A DNA stretch of 64,000 bases, from the NCBI GenBank assembly GCA_965242495.1, contig OZ251446.1:2666001-2730000 (forward strand), in the 5' to 3' direction. Within the stretch, counting starts at the first letter, position 1; each line of letters opens with the position of its first letter. The notes beneath the pieces are model-generated. The model did no database searches and was not told the DNA's origin. It saw only the letters and a list, made by a program, of their open reading frames with translations. This DNA comes from CBDESN01 sp965242495 (GTDB lineage Bacteria; Pseudomonadota; Alphaproteobacteria; MPNO01). This document shows positions 17,029 through 25,660 of this stretch, in pieces. A program made the position numbers and the translations under genes.

Positions 17029-17820
17029 TCATTCGGGCGGGTCGTCGTCGGGGATCGAGATGTCCGGCAGCGAGTCGAGGTCGGCCGGGCGGCCGTTGCG
17101 GATGTCGTCGCGGCGCTGCTGCCGATACAGGCTCCGCGCCGCGGCGTACATGTCGAGCGACGTCCGTTCGAGCTCCTGCAGCGCCTCGTCGGCCCGCGCC
17201 CTGCGGTCGAGCGCGTCGGCGCCCGGGCGCGCCAGCGAGAACGCGCGCGCCGAGTCCAGCCAGGTCAGCGGGTCGAGCAGGGCGTCGACGACCAGACCGG
17301 CCGCGTCGCGCGGGTTGCTGGGCCCCAGGATCGGCAGCATCAGGAACGGCCCCTCGCCGAGTCCCGCGACGGCCAGCGTCTGTCCGAAATCCTCGTCATG
17401 GCGCTCGATTCCGAATTCGGCGGCGAGGTCGTTGATCCCGCCGAGGCCGAGGGTCGAATTGATCGCCGCGCGGACGGCGGTCCGCCCCGCCCGCTCGAAC
17501 TCCCCTTGCAGCACGTCGTTGGCGAGGATGACGGGCGACCGCAGGTTGTCGAGGGCGTTGCGGACGAAATCCCGGAACAGGGGCGGCAGCGCCTCCCGAT
17601 AGAGCAGGGCCAGCGGCCGCAGCAGCGCCTTGTCGATCGCCAGATTGACGTCGAACACGGCCCGGTTGAACGGCTCGGCGGGGTCGTTGGTCCGCGCGAA
17701 GGCCGCCCGCGCCTCGGCGTCGCCCGCGGGCGACGCGGCGCAACCCGCGCTCAGCAGCGCCGCGCAGACGGCTCCCGCCGCCAGCGCCGAACCCGCCGGC
17801 CGCCGGCCGTTACGCCGCAT
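17029..17820 (-). CDS. mlaA: MlaA (VacJ) outer-membrane lipoprotein
   Basis: Component of the Mla system that removes phospholipids from the outer leaflet of the outer membrane. 263 residues with a signal peptide ending in the lipobox LLSAGC. MlaA motifs follow: NDPAEPFNRAVFDVNLAID, PLALLYREALPP, VRNALDNLRSPVILANDVLQGEFERAG, LGLGGINDLAAEFGI, DFGQTLAVAGLGEGPFLMLPILGPSNPRD. The tail is acidic and proline-rich (DDDPPE). Convergent with ettA (28 bp between stops). The rest of the mla operon is not in the window. Confidence 0.95.
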   Translation of the reverse strand: MRRNGRRPAGSALAAGAVCAALLSAGCAASPAGDAEARAAFARTNDPAEPFNRAVFDVNLAIDKALLRPLALLYREALPPLFRDFVRNALDNLRSPVILANDVLQGEFERAGRTAVRAAINSTLGLGGINDLAAEFGIERHDEDFGQTLAVAGLGEGPFLMLPILGPSNPRDAAGLVVDALLDPLTWLDSARAFSLARPGADALDRRARADEALQELERTSLDMYAAARSLYRQQRRDDIRNGRPADLDSLPDISIPDDDPPE

Positions 17821-18195
17821 GGCGGGACGCCTCCATCTCGATCGTAGTCATGGGCCGCGGACCGGGCCGGGGGCGTCGACCTCGGCGTCGTCCCGCTGCG
17901 ATGCAAGGATACGTTCCGGCGGATGCTGCGTCATCGCGAGTTCGACCCGTCGGAGATGTCGCCGTCGTCCTGTTCGACCTCGAAGGAGAGGGGATCGGAT
18001 CCGATCGCGCCGCCGGTGTTTCCATCGCGCGTTTTCCGGCATCCGGGCGTCTACGTCAACCGCCGCGCCGTCGTCGCCCGGTCCGACGCCGATCGCCGGA
18101 CGCCGAAGCGACGTTCGCCGTCGCGGCCCTCGACGGTTCGAGGAGCCGATCCCGCGCCGGTTTCGGCGCGCGCAGCCATCCTGTATGCTCCGGTC
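17821..18195. other. 375-bp intergenic stretch, no gene recognised
   Basis: The space between the divergent mlaA and amidase genes. Open frames crossing it read as low-complexity basic sequence without family likeness. A perfect 14-bp palindrome, GATCGGATCCGATC, lies near 17993-18006. Promoters for both flanking genes are expected here, but no convincing -35/-10 pair was seen. Confidence 0.5.
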
Positions 18196-19473
18196 ATGGC
18201 GGGTCTCAACGAACTCACGGCCTCGGACGCCGCCCGGCGCATCGCCGCCGGGGAGATCGGCTCGGAGGCCGTCGTCGCCGACTGCATCCGCCGCGTCGAA
18301 GCCCGTGAACCGGCGGTCCAGGCCTGGGAATATCTCGATCCCGCATACGCGCTCGCCCAGGCGCGGGCGCGCGACGCCGAAGCCCCGGCCGGGCCGCTCC
18401 ACGGCGTCCCCGTCGGAGTCAAGGACACCTACGATACCCACGACATGCCGACCACCTGGGGAACGCCGATCCACGCGCGCAACCGCCCCGGGGCCGACGC
18501 CGCCGCGGTCGCTTTGCTGCGGGCCGCCGGGGCGGTGATCCTGGGCAAGACCGTCTCCACCCAATTCGCCTGCCTCGACCCCGCCAAGACCCGCAATCCG
18601 CACGATGCGAACCGCACGCCCGGCGGGTCTTCGAGCGGGTCGGCGGCGGCGGTGGCGGACGATATGGTTCCCCTCGCTCTGGGCTCGCAGACCGCCGGGT
18701 CCGTCATCCGGCCGGCGGCTTTCTGCGGCGTCGTCGGCTACAAGGCGAGCCACGGCCTGCTCAACCGGCGCGGTCTGGCGCCGATCGCCGACGCGCTGGA
18801 TACGGTGGGCTTCATGGCCCGGTCGATCGAGGACGTCGAGCTGGTTCTCGCCCTGCTCACCGCCCGCCGACATGCGCCCGCCGCCGCCGCGCCGGCGCCC
18901 CGCATCGGTCTGTGCCGGACCCATCTGTGGTCCGAGGCCGATGCGGGCGCGGTCGAGGCGGTCGAGGACGCCGCGGCGCGGCTGGCCGCGGCTGGCGCCG
19001 AGGTCTCCGAAGCGGCGCTGCCGCCGCGCTTCGCCGATCTCACCCCGCGGACGATGGAGGTCATGGCCTTCGAGGCCGCGCGCAGCTTCGCCCATGAATG
19101 GCGCTTCCATCGCGACCGGATCGGCGAGAAGCTCGCCGGGTTGATCGAACGCGGCCAGGCCATCCCGTTCGACGACTACCTGGCGGCGCTGCGAGTGGGC
19201 GAAGCGCGTCGGGCGGAGGTAGCCCAGGCGTTCGACGGCTGCGACCTGCTGCTGGCGGCGAGCGCCAAGGGCGAGGCGCCGGACGATCCGACGACGACCG
19301 GCGACGTGCGTTTTCAGAGCATGTGGACCTTTCTCCATCTGCCCTGCGTGACGCTGCCGACCCATCGCGGGCCGAACGGGCTGCCGGTCGGGATACAGCT
19401 CATCGGCCCCTGGCGCGGCGACGACCGGCTGCTGGCCGATGCGCGCTGGGTCTGGCGTCGGCTGGCGGCTTGA
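18196..19473 (+). CDS. Amidase signature family hydrolase
   Basis: 425-residue Ser-cisSer-Lys amidase. Catalytic Lys76 lies in GVPVGVKDTYD, the glycine/serine loop TPGGSSSGSAAAVA spans about 141-154, and the nucleophile is Ser169 in SQTAGSVIRPAAFCGVVGYK. The late PVGIQLIGPWRGDDRLL is typical. It hydrolyses a carboxamide to acid plus ammonia or amine. First gene of a one-directional cluster with a Rieske oxygenase (14 bp downstream), a hydroxyacid dehydrogenase and a glutamine-synthetase-like ligase, so cleavage of a gamma-glutamyl or other amide in amine catabolism is a reasonable inference. Confidence 0.9.
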   Translation: MAGLNELTASDAARRIAAGEIGSEAVVADCIRRVEAREPAVQAWEYLDPAYALAQARARDAEAPAGPLHGVPVGVKDTYDTHDMPTTWGTPIHARNRPGADAAAVALLRAAGAVILGKTVSTQFACLDPAKTRNPHDANRTPGGSSSGSAAAVADDMVPLALGSQTAGSVIRPAAFCGVVGYKASHGLLNRRGLAPIADALDTVGFMARSIEDVELVLALLTARRHAPAAAAPAPRIGLCRTHLWSEADAGAVEAVEDAAARLAAAGAEVSEAALPPRFADLTPRTMEVMAFEAARSFAHEWRFHRDRIGEKLAGLIERGQAIPFDDYLAALRVGEARRAEVAQAFDGCDLLLAASAKGEAPDDPTTTGDVRFQSMWTFLHLPCVTLPTHRGPNGLPVGIQLIGPWRGDDRLLADARWVWRRLAA

Positions 19474-19487
19474 CGAGGAGCGCCCGA

Positions 19488-20630
19488 ATGTACGACCGCG
19501 CCGCGTTCGCCAACGTCTTCAAACCGGTGGAGCAGGCCGAGTCGCTGCCGCCCTGGTGCTACACCTCGCAGGAGTTCTTCGATCTCGAAGTCCGCAACCT
19601 GTTCATGCGGGTGTGGACCTTCTTCGGCCATGTCGATCAGGTCGCGCGGCCGGGCGACTACATCACCGTCGAGTATGCCGGCATCCCGCTGATCATCGCC
19701 CGCGGCGGCGACGGCGAGATTCGCGCCTTCGCCAATTCCTGCCGGCACCGGGGGACGCCCGTCGCCGAGGGTGAAGGCAATTGCCGCGCCTTCACCTGCC
19801 CCTATCACGGCTGGGTCTACGATCTCGACGGCGCGCTCCGCGCCTGTCCCGGCATGGAGCGGACCGAAGGCTTCGACAGGGACGCCCAGGGGCTGATCCC
19901 GCTGCGGCTCGAACGGTTCGGCTGCTTCCTGTTCGTCAATTTCGACGGCGAGGCCGAGCCGTTGATCGACTATCTCGGCGATTTCCCGGAGATCATGGGC
20001 TCCTACGGGCTCGACGATCTCGTCCTCGCCCGCCGGCAGGCGCATGACGTAGCCTGCAACTGGAAGGTCCATATCGAGAACGCGATGGAGGAGTACCATC
20101 TGCCGATGGTGCATCGGGCGACGCTCAACCCGAAGGAGATGGAGCATTCGGCCGCGCCCAGCTCGGCCAACTGGCTCGACATCCGCGAGATTCACGACGA
20201 CCACACCCGTTCGCTCCTGCCCGGGGATCTGGCGCATGAGCTGCCGCACATCGCCACCCTCGAGGGCCGCGCCGCCGGCGGCACCAACTATGTCTGCCTC
20301 AACCCGTCGACGTTGCTCGGCATGACGCTCGATTCGGTCTGGTATCTCGAGCTTCAGCCGCGCGGGCCGCGCCATACGCGGGTCGTCCATGGCGCCTGCT
20401 TCCCCAGCGGGACCGCGGCCCGCCCCGATTTCGAGCGCAAGGTCGCCTATTACTACAAGCGCTGGGATACGACGCTCGCCGAGGACAACGCGATCGCCGC
20501 CCTGCAGCAGCGCGGCCTCGACTCGCCGTTCGCCCGGCCCGGACGCTTCTCCCATCTCGAGCCGCTGGTGCCCAAGCTGGCCCAGTGGTGGATCGACCGC
20601 ATCCTGCCCGAGGGCGAGCGACCGGCATGA
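19488..20630 (+). CDS. Rieske non-haem iron oxygenase, alpha subunit
   Basis: 380 residues. The Rieske [2Fe-2S] site is Cys85-x-His87 (NSCRHRG) and Cys104-x2-His107 (CPYHGW). The mononuclear iron domain has NWKVHIENAMEEYHLPMVHR, giving His204 and His209 with the usual acidic bridge at 201/202. It hydroxylates or demethylates a substrate using electrons from a reductase, which is not encoded nearby. The family includes choline/carnitine monooxygenases and aromatic ring hydroxylases. The start at 19488 follows GAGGAG. Its stop overlaps the next start by 4 bp (ATGA). Confidence 0.9.
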   Translation: MYDRAAFANVFKPVEQAESLPPWCYTSQEFFDLEVRNLFMRVWTFFGHVDQVARPGDYITVEYAGIPLIIARGGDGEIRAFANSCRHRGTPVAEGEGNCRAFTCPYHGWVYDLDGALRACPGMERTEGFDRDAQGLIPLRLERFGCFLFVNFDGEAEPLIDYLGDFPEIMGSYGLDDLVLARRQAHDVACNWKVHIENAMEEYHLPMVHRATLNPKEMEHSAAPSSANWLDIREIHDDHTRSLLPGDLAHELPHIATLEGRAAGGTNYVCLNPSTLLGMTLDSVWYLELQPRGPRHTRVVHGACFPSGTAARPDFERKVAYYYKRWDTTLAEDNAIAALQQRGLDSPFARPGRFSHLEPLVPKLAQWWIDRILPEGERPA

Positions 20631-21619
20631 CCGACGGCGCCGTCAATCTGCATGTCGAGAACGATTCGAGCCTCGGCCACGTCTTCGAGGTGACGCCGGA
20701 GCGCATGGAGGCCGCGCTCGCGCGCTTCCCCGACCTCGCCGGCCGCGTCGCCTGGACGATCGGCTACGACGGCGAGACCTTCGCCGAGCGGATCGCCGCC
20801 GCGGATGCCCTGATCTGCTGGACCATAGATCGGACTCGCCTCGCCGAGCGCGCGCCGCGCCTCCGCTGGATCCACGCCACCGGGGCCGGGGTCGAGCAGT
20901 TCGCCCCCTTCGATTGGCTGCCGCACGGCGCGGTCTTCACCAACAATGCCGGCATCCACGGCGAGCGGGCCGACGAATACGCCATCATGGCGGTGCTGAT
21001 GCTCAACAACCGCGTCCCCGAGATGGTCGCCAACCAGCGCGCCGGGCGCTGGCGGCAGACGTTCAACACCGGCGTCCGGGGCAAGACGCTGCTGGTCGTG
21101 GGCGTCGGCCATGTCGGCGGCGGCGTCGCGGTCTGGGCGAAGCGGTTCGGCATGTCGGTGCTGGGCGTGCGCCGAACCGGCGCGCCGCATCCGGCGGTGG
21201 ACGAGATGCATCGCCCGGAGGCGATCCGCGGCCTGATTCCACGCGCCGACGTCATCATCGTCTGCGCCCCGGCCACGGCGCGCACGCGCCATCTGATCGG
21301 CCGGGCGGACGTCGCGGCGATGAAGACCGGCGCCGGGATCGTCAGCTACAGCCGCGCCGCGGTCATCGACTACGAGGCGCTGCGCGAACGGCTCGAACGC
21401 CGCGAGGTCAGCGCCGTCCTCGACGTGTTCGATCCCGAGCCGCTGCCCGCCGATTCGCCGCTCTGGCGTACGCCGAACGTGATCATCACGCCGCATTGTT
21501 CGTCCGACGACGCCGACGTCTATATTCCCAGGACGCTCGACCGCGTATGCGCCAACATGCGCCGCTTCCTCGCCGGCGAGCCGCTCGAGAACCGGGTCGA
21601 TCCGGCGCTCGAGTATTGA
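20627..21619 (+). CDS. D-2-hydroxyacid dehydrogenase
   Basis: 330-residue NAD(P)-dependent reductase of the D-2-hydroxyacid family. The Rossmann motif is LLVVGVGHVGGGVAVWAKRFG. The catalytic trio is visible as Arg in VSYSRAAVIDYEAL, Glu in VLDVFDPEPLP and His in ITPHCSSDD. The N-terminal catalytic domain contains ALICWTIDRTRLAERAPRLRWIHATGAGVEQFA. Coupled by ATGA to the Rieske gene upstream, with the ligase gene 20 bp downstream. Substrate not identifiable. Confidence 0.88.
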   Translation: MTDGAVNLHVENDSSLGHVFEVTPERMEAALARFPDLAGRVAWTIGYDGETFAERIAAADALICWTIDRTRLAERAPRLRWIHATGAGVEQFAPFDWLPHGAVFTNNAGIHGERADEYAIMAVLMLNNRVPEMVANQRAGRWRQTFNTGVRGKTLLVVGVGHVGGGVAVWAKRFGMSVLGVRRTGAPHPAVDEMHRPEAIRGLIPRADVIIVCAPATARTRHLIGRADVAAMKTGAGIVSYSRAAVIDYEALRERLERREVSAVLDVFDPEPLPADSPLWRTPNVIITPHCSSDDADVYIPRTLDRVCANMRRFLAGEPLENRVDPALEY

Positions 21620-21639
21620 GGGCGGGTATTGAGGCGGCG

Positions 21640-23049
21640 ATGACCGGCGATGCGGCCGAAACCGGGCGGCGGGACGCCCCGTTCCGGCCGTCGGCCGCGG
21701 CGGGCGGCGACGTTCGCGCCCTCGAGGCCGAGCTGCGGCGGCGCGGCGTCCGTTTTCTGCTGCCGAGCTACGTCGATATGCACGGCGTCTCCAAGGCGAA
21801 GATGGCGCCGATCGGGCATTTCGCGCGCATGATGGACGGTTCGGAACTGTTCACCGGCGCCGCCCTCGAAGGCGTCCCGCAGGACATGAGCGAGGAGGAG
21901 GTCGCCGCCCACCCCGATCCCGCCTCCTGCCTGATCCTCCCCTGGCGGCGCGACGTCGCCTGGTTCGCGAGCAATCTCCACTGCCGGGGCGCGCCCTTCG
22001 AGGCGTGCAGCCGCAACATTCTCGACCGGGCGCGGGCGCGCGCCGCCGGCTCGGGCTGGGGCATGAATCTGGGGATGGAGGCGGAGTTCTACGTCTTCGA
22101 ACGGCGGGAGGACGCCGGCGCCGCGCCGCTCGGCGACCGGCCGCCGCTCGCCAAGCCGGCCTACGACATGGCCCGTCTGCTCGACAATTTCGGCTGGATG
22201 TCCGCCCTCGTCGAGGCGATGAACGGGCTCGGTTGGGACGTCTACTCCTTCGATCACGAGGACGGCGTCGGCCAGTTCGAGGTCGATTTCGCCTATGCCG
22301 ATGCGCGCACGACCGCGGACCGCTACGTCTTCTTCCGTCGGCTCGCCGACGAGACCGCGCGCGCGCATGGCGGTTTCGCGAGCTTCATGCCCAAGCCGCT
22401 GGCGCATTTCGCCGGCAGCGGCGCGCATTTCAACATGTCGCTCTACGACCTCCGGGACGGGCGCAACCTGTTCGCGGACCCCGCCGATGCGCGCGGTTAC
22501 GGCCTGTCGGCGCTCGGCTACCGGTTCGTCGCCGGGCTGCTGCGCCATCTGCCCGCGATCTGCGCCGTCTGCGCGCCGACGGTGAACAGCTACAAGCGGC
22601 TGATCCTGAAGGGCGGCCCCGCCGGCTATACCTGGGCGCCGGTGTTCCAGTGCTATGGCGGCAACAACCGGACCAACACGCTCCGCATCCCGCTGGGCGG
22701 CGGTCGGGTGGAGTTCCGCGCCGCCGACTCCGCCTGCAACCCCTATCTGGGCGCGGCGCTGGCGCTCGCGGCGGGGCTGGAGGGCATCGAACGGGCGCTC
22801 GATCCGGGCGAGCCCCGGACCGGCAACATGTATGAAAAGACCGCCGCCGAACTCGAGGCCGAGGGCGTCGCGATGCTCCCGCGCACGCTGGCCGAGGCGC
22901 TCGACGCCGTCGAGGCCGACCCGCTGGCGCGCGCGACCTTCGGCCCCGACATGTTCGATGCATGGCTCGCCTTCAAGCGGCGGGAGTGGCTGAGCTATCT
23001 CGATCACGTCTCGGACTGGGAGACGGAGCGTTATCTCCGGTTTTTCTGA
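21640..23049 (+). CDS. Type III glutamine-synthetase-like ligase (GlnT/GMAS type)
   Basis: 469 residues. An ATP-dependent gamma-glutamyl ligase fold: the N-terminal domain has LLPSYVDMHGVSKAKMAPIG and SELFTGAALEGVPQD, and the catalytic domain has NLGMEAEFYVFE, FEVDFAYADA, GSGAHFNMSLYD, NSYKRL and EFRAADSACNPYLGAALALAAGLEGIE. The pattern is that of GlnT and gamma-glutamylmethylamide synthetase (GmaS), not the housekeeping GlnA. These enzymes join glutamate to ammonia or to a primary amine. Placed among a Rieske oxygenase, an amidase and RidA, the substrate is probably an amine. The ATG at 21640 is chosen as the first plausible start after the preceding stop. Confidence 0.85.
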   Translation: MTGDAAETGRRDAPFRPSAAAGGDVRALEAELRRRGVRFLLPSYVDMHGVSKAKMAPIGHFARMMDGSELFTGAALEGVPQDMSEEEVAAHPDPASCLILPWRRDVAWFASNLHCRGAPFEACSRNILDRARARAAGSGWGMNLGMEAEFYVFERREDAGAAPLGDRPPLAKPAYDMARLLDNFGWMSALVEAMNGLGWDVYSFDHEDGVGQFEVDFAYADARTTADRYVFFRRLADETARAHGGFASFMPKPLAHFAGSGAHFNMSLYDLRDGRNLFADPADARGYGLSALGYRFVAGLLRHLPAICAVCAPTVNSYKRLILKGGPAGYTWAPVFQCYGGNNRTNTLRIPLGGGRVEFRAADSACNPYLGAALALAAGLEGIERALDPGEPRTGNMYEKTAAELEAEGVAMLPRTLAEALDAVEADPLARATFGPDMFDAWLAFKRREWLSYLDHVSDWETERYLRFF

Positions 23050-23160
23050 TCCGCCCGTCCCGCCCGGCGCGCCGGGGCGGATTGCTGACAGGCGGGGGCG
23101 AAGGCCTTACGATCCCGACCGGGATCGATCGGGCGGCGGGCGGCGCGGATCGGGGGACGG

Positions 23161-24354
23161 ATGGAATCGTCGGACGGATCGGGGTATGGCCGGATCGGGG
23201 CCGGGCCGGCGCGGGACGACAGGCTGACGAGGGTCGGATTCGGCACGCCGATGGGCGAATTGCTGCGCCGTCACTGGCAGCCGGTCTGCCTGTCGGCGGA
23301 GCTGGGCGACCTTCCCTTGAAAATTCGCATCCTGGGCGAGGATCTGGTGGCCTTCCGCGACCGGTCCGGCCGGCCCGGCCTGCTCTACGCGCATTGCATC
23401 CATCGCGGTACGTCGCTCGAATTCGGGCAGATCGACGACAACGGCATCCGCTGTTGCTATCACGGCTGGTATTTCGACGCCGAGGGGCGGTGTCTCGACC
23501 AGCCGGCCGAGCCGCCGGGAAGCGACTATCACACCAAGCTGCGCCAGCCCTGGTATCCGGTGCGCGAGTATCACGGCCTCGTCTTCGCCTATATGGGGCC
23601 GCCCGCGCGCAGACCGGCCTTCCCCTGCTACGAGAATCTCGAGGTCGAGGGCGCCGGGCGCGTCGCCTACCGGAACTACACCCGCGGCGTCGTCGCGGCC
23701 TGCAACTGGCTCCAGCTGCAGGAGAACGCCATCGACGTCTGGCATACCGCGATCCTGCATACCTGGTTCCACGGCGTCCACAACTTCACCGAGGCCTACA
23801 AGGCGGCGCCGCGGACGCGGTTCGAGCAGACCGGTTGCAGCGTCCGCTATTTTCGCGACGCAAAGCTCGCCAACGGCAACCGCTTCCTCCGCGTCGGCGA
23901 GATTTTCGTGCCCACGGCGCGCGCCATCGCGCCGCCCAGCGTCGCCGGCGAGGACCCGGAGCGCGAGACCGAACCCGGCAGGATGATCGGCTGGTGGGTG
24001 CCGGTCGACGACACCCATACGATCGGCCTCCACATCGAGGCGCGGCCCAGGGGCCGGGACGGCGAGGAGCCGCCTCTGTATCAGCCGCTCGAACCCTATG
24101 AACGGCCCTATGAGGACCGCCAGCGCCGCCCCGACGACTGGGAGGCGCAGGTCGGGCAGGGGCCGATCGTCAACCACCGGCGCGAGCATCTCGGCGTTTC
24201 CGACACCGGCGTCGTGATGTTCCGGCGAATGCTCGAACGGTCGCTCGACGCCATCGAGCGGGGCGAGGATCCGGTCGGCGTCCAGCGCGGCCCCGACCGG
24301 GTCGAGGTCCCGGTGGGCGCGCGCAACGCCGTCGTCGCTCCGGCCTCGCCGTAG
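23161..24354 (+). CDS. Rieske oxygenase, phthalate-dioxygenase-like alpha subunit
   Basis: 397 residues and unrelated in detail to the Rieske gene at 19488. The Rieske site is Cys79-x-His81 (CIHRG) and Cys98-x2-His101 (CCYHGW). The iron site lies in NWLQLQENAIDVWHTAILHTWFHG, with Asp192, His195 and His200. The layout resembles single-component-oxygenase families such as phthalate 4,5-dioxygenase and vanillate O-demethylase (alpha3 enzymes). It begins 111 bp after the ligase gene. No reductase is adjacent; a remnant of an FAD-linked oxidase follows on the other strand. Confidence 0.88.
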   Translation: MESSDGSGYGRIGAGPARDDRLTRVGFGTPMGELLRRHWQPVCLSAELGDLPLKIRILGEDLVAFRDRSGRPGLLYAHCIHRGTSLEFGQIDDNGIRCCYHGWYFDAEGRCLDQPAEPPGSDYHTKLRQPWYPVREYHGLVFAYMGPPARRPAFPCYENLEVEGAGRVAYRNYTRGVVAACNWLQLQENAIDVWHTAILHTWFHGVHNFTEAYKAAPRTRFEQTGCSVRYFRDAKLANGNRFLRVGEIFVPTARAIAPPSVAGEDPERETEPGRMIGWWVPVDDTHTIGLHIEARPRGRDGEEPPLYQPLEPYERPYEDRQRRPDDWEAQVGQGPIVNHRREHLGVSDTGVVMFRRMLERSLDAIERGEDPVGVQRGPDRVEVPVGARNAVVAPASP

Positions 24355-24360
24355 CCGGCG

Positions 24361-24650
24361 TCAGGCCCGGCGCAGCGCGCCCTTGCCGGCGGCGACCGCC
24401 TCCTGCTCCCACCGGCCGCGCATCTTGCCGGGGTTGCGCAGCCCGTGCGGATCGGCCTCTGGCTCCGGCGGCATTCGTAGAGCGGCGCCGTCTCGCGCCC
24501 GTCGTCGAGTCGCCGGCGGAAGGGCGCCGTCCCGCCGAACGCGCCGACCAGATGATCGAACCATTCGATCGATTCCCCGGCGATCATGCAGATCGCGCCC
24601 GCCTTGCCCTCGGGAACGTATCTGCGCAGCGGCCGCTCGTCCCGGGCCGC
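24361..24650 (-). pseudogene. Frameshifted C-terminal remnant of an FAD-binding oxidase
   Basis: On the minus strand one frame reads RYVPEGKAGAICMIAG and then GAFGGTAPFRRRLDDGRETAPLYECR, and a second frame continues MPPEPEADPHGLRNPGKMRGRW before a stop. The DPHGLLNPGKM-type ending is characteristic of FAD-linked oxidases of the glycolate oxidase/vanillyl-alcohol-oxidase superfamily. Only about 95 codons remain, split by at least one frameshift near 24475, and nothing of the FAD-binding domain is visible upstream. Decayed, not expressed as a functional enzyme. Confidence 0.6.
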
Positions 24651-24737
24651 GGACCGATTCTCGACAGCCGCCCGATCGGGCGTCAAGCGCGCCGTTCCCG
24701 GCCGCGGCCGCCGATACGCGGCAAGGAGACCGATGAC

Positions 24738-25154
24738 ATGAACCACAGGCCATTGCAGCCCTCCGGCGAATTCGTCTACCCGCCGAACGGCCCCTACAGC
24801 CACGGCGTCGAAGTCGGGGCCGATCCGAATCTGCGCTGGGCCTACGTCTCCGGTCAGATGGGCATCGCCCCGGACGGTGAGATCCCCGCCGATGTCGGCG
24901 CCCAGACCGAGATCGTCTGGACCAACTGCCTGCGCGTCCTGGAGCAGGCCGGCATGGACGTCCACGACGTCGTCCGGCTCGGCCACTACGTCGTGGGCGC
25001 GGAGAATCTCGCCGCCTACAACGCCGCCCGGGCGAGGTTCATGGACGGCGCGCGCCCGGCCTCGACGCTGCTCATCGTCGCCGGGCTCGCGCGGCCCGAA
25101 CTCCGCGTCGAGGTCGACATGGTGGCCGCCCGGCCCGGTCCCGTGATACCGTAG
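24738..25154 (+). CDS. RidA/YjgF family protein
   Basis: 138 residues of the RidA (reactive intermediate deaminase) fold. Visible features: PYSHGVEVGADPNLRWAYVSGQMGIAPDGEIPADVGAQTEIVW, VVRLGHYVV, the arginine-containing RPASTLLIVAGLARPELRVEVDMVAA. RidA proteins hydrolyse enamine and imine intermediates released by PLP and amine-oxidising enzymes. The ATG at 24738 has AAGGAG 10 bp upstream. It lies downstream of the ligase/Rieske cluster on the same strand. Specific substrate unknown. Confidence 0.88.
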   Translation: MNHRPLQPSGEFVYPPNGPYSHGVEVGADPNLRWAYVSGQMGIAPDGEIPADVGAQTEIVWTNCLRVLEQAGMDVHDVVRLGHYVVGAENLAAYNAARARFMDGARPASTLLIVAGLARPELRVEVDMVAARPGPVIP

Positions 25155-25191
25155 GGGCGTCGCCGGACGCGGCCCGAAAGGACCTTCGCCC

Positions 25192-25392
25192 ATGACCGCC
25201 TCGCCGGAACGGGACGCCGAGTCGGCGCATCGGGCGTTCCAACGCCAGATCGCCGAACTCCTCGCCGACGCCGACATCACCGAGGAGCAGCGCCAGCAGG
25301 TCCTGATCGCCCTGAACTGCCCGTGCTGCGGCGGCGGCGGCGGACTTTCCGTCAGCTTCAAGGTCAAGACCGGTCCGACGCCGTCCTTTTAG
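25192..25392 (+). CDS. Small CPCC-containing hypothetical protein
   Basis: 66 residues with GAAAGGACC as ribosome-binding site. The N-terminal two thirds form a likely helix pair (SAHRAFQRQIAELLADADITEEQRQQVLIAL). Then comes CPCC with a run of five glycines and a short beta-like tail (LSVSFKVKTGPTPSF). The Cys-x-Cys-Cys/Gly-rich motif could bind metal. I do not recognise the family. It follows ridA by 37 bp and is followed by a perfect hairpin, so it is probably the last gene of the transcript. Confidence 0.6.
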   Translation: MTASPERDAESAHRAFQRQIAELLADADITEEQRQQVLIALNCPCCGGGGGLSVSFKVKTGPTPSF

Positions 25393-25395
25393 GCC

Positions 25396-25426
25396 GGGAT
25401 GCGCCGTCGGCGCGGCGGCGCATCCC
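25396..25426. terminator. Perfect 11-bp stem hairpin, probable terminator
   Basis: GGGATGCGCCG at 25396-25406 pairs fully with CGGCGCATCCC at 25416-25426 around a 9-nt loop. It lies 4 bp after the stop of the small CPCC gene and 7 bp after the end of the proline-rich frame on the other strand, so it could serve both directions. No T run follows, so intrinsic termination would be weak. Confidence 0.5.
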
Positions 25427-25432
25427 CTGGCG

Positions 25433-25561
25433 TCATGCCTTGTTGTCGGGAGGCGGCGGGTCCGGTTCCTTGGGTGTCGGTCTCGGCGGTGGGGGCGGCG
25501 GCGGCGTCTTGCCCGGCCTTGCTGGCTTGCCGCTGTCCCGTGACAGTCGGTCAGGCGGCAT
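25433..25561 (-). CDS. Candidate 42-residue proline-rich protein
   Basis: A short frame starting MPPDRLSRDSGKPARPGK and continuing with a run of seven prolines and PRPTPKEPDPPPP before its stop. The ATG overlaps the stop of the gene split by the IS element (ATGCCGCCTGA), an arrangement seen with translational coupling. Composition is low-complexity, so coding status rests on the overlap and its lying between a stop and a hairpin. No family recognised. Confidence 0.4.
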   Translation of the reverse strand: MPPDRLSRDSGKPARPGKTPPPPPPPRPTPKEPDPPPPDNKA

Positions 25562-25660
25562 ATCGGTCAGCCATGACCCGGTGCGCAGCCTTTTCGCATT
25601 TCTCGTTCAATCTTCGATTTTCCGGGATGTCCGCATACCCCGCCCATCCGGTCACGTCTA

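Noticed and set aside
17993..18006. Palindrome GATCGGATCCGATC as an operator
   Set aside because: Short GATC-type palindromes occur by chance in this composition, and it has no promoter beside it.
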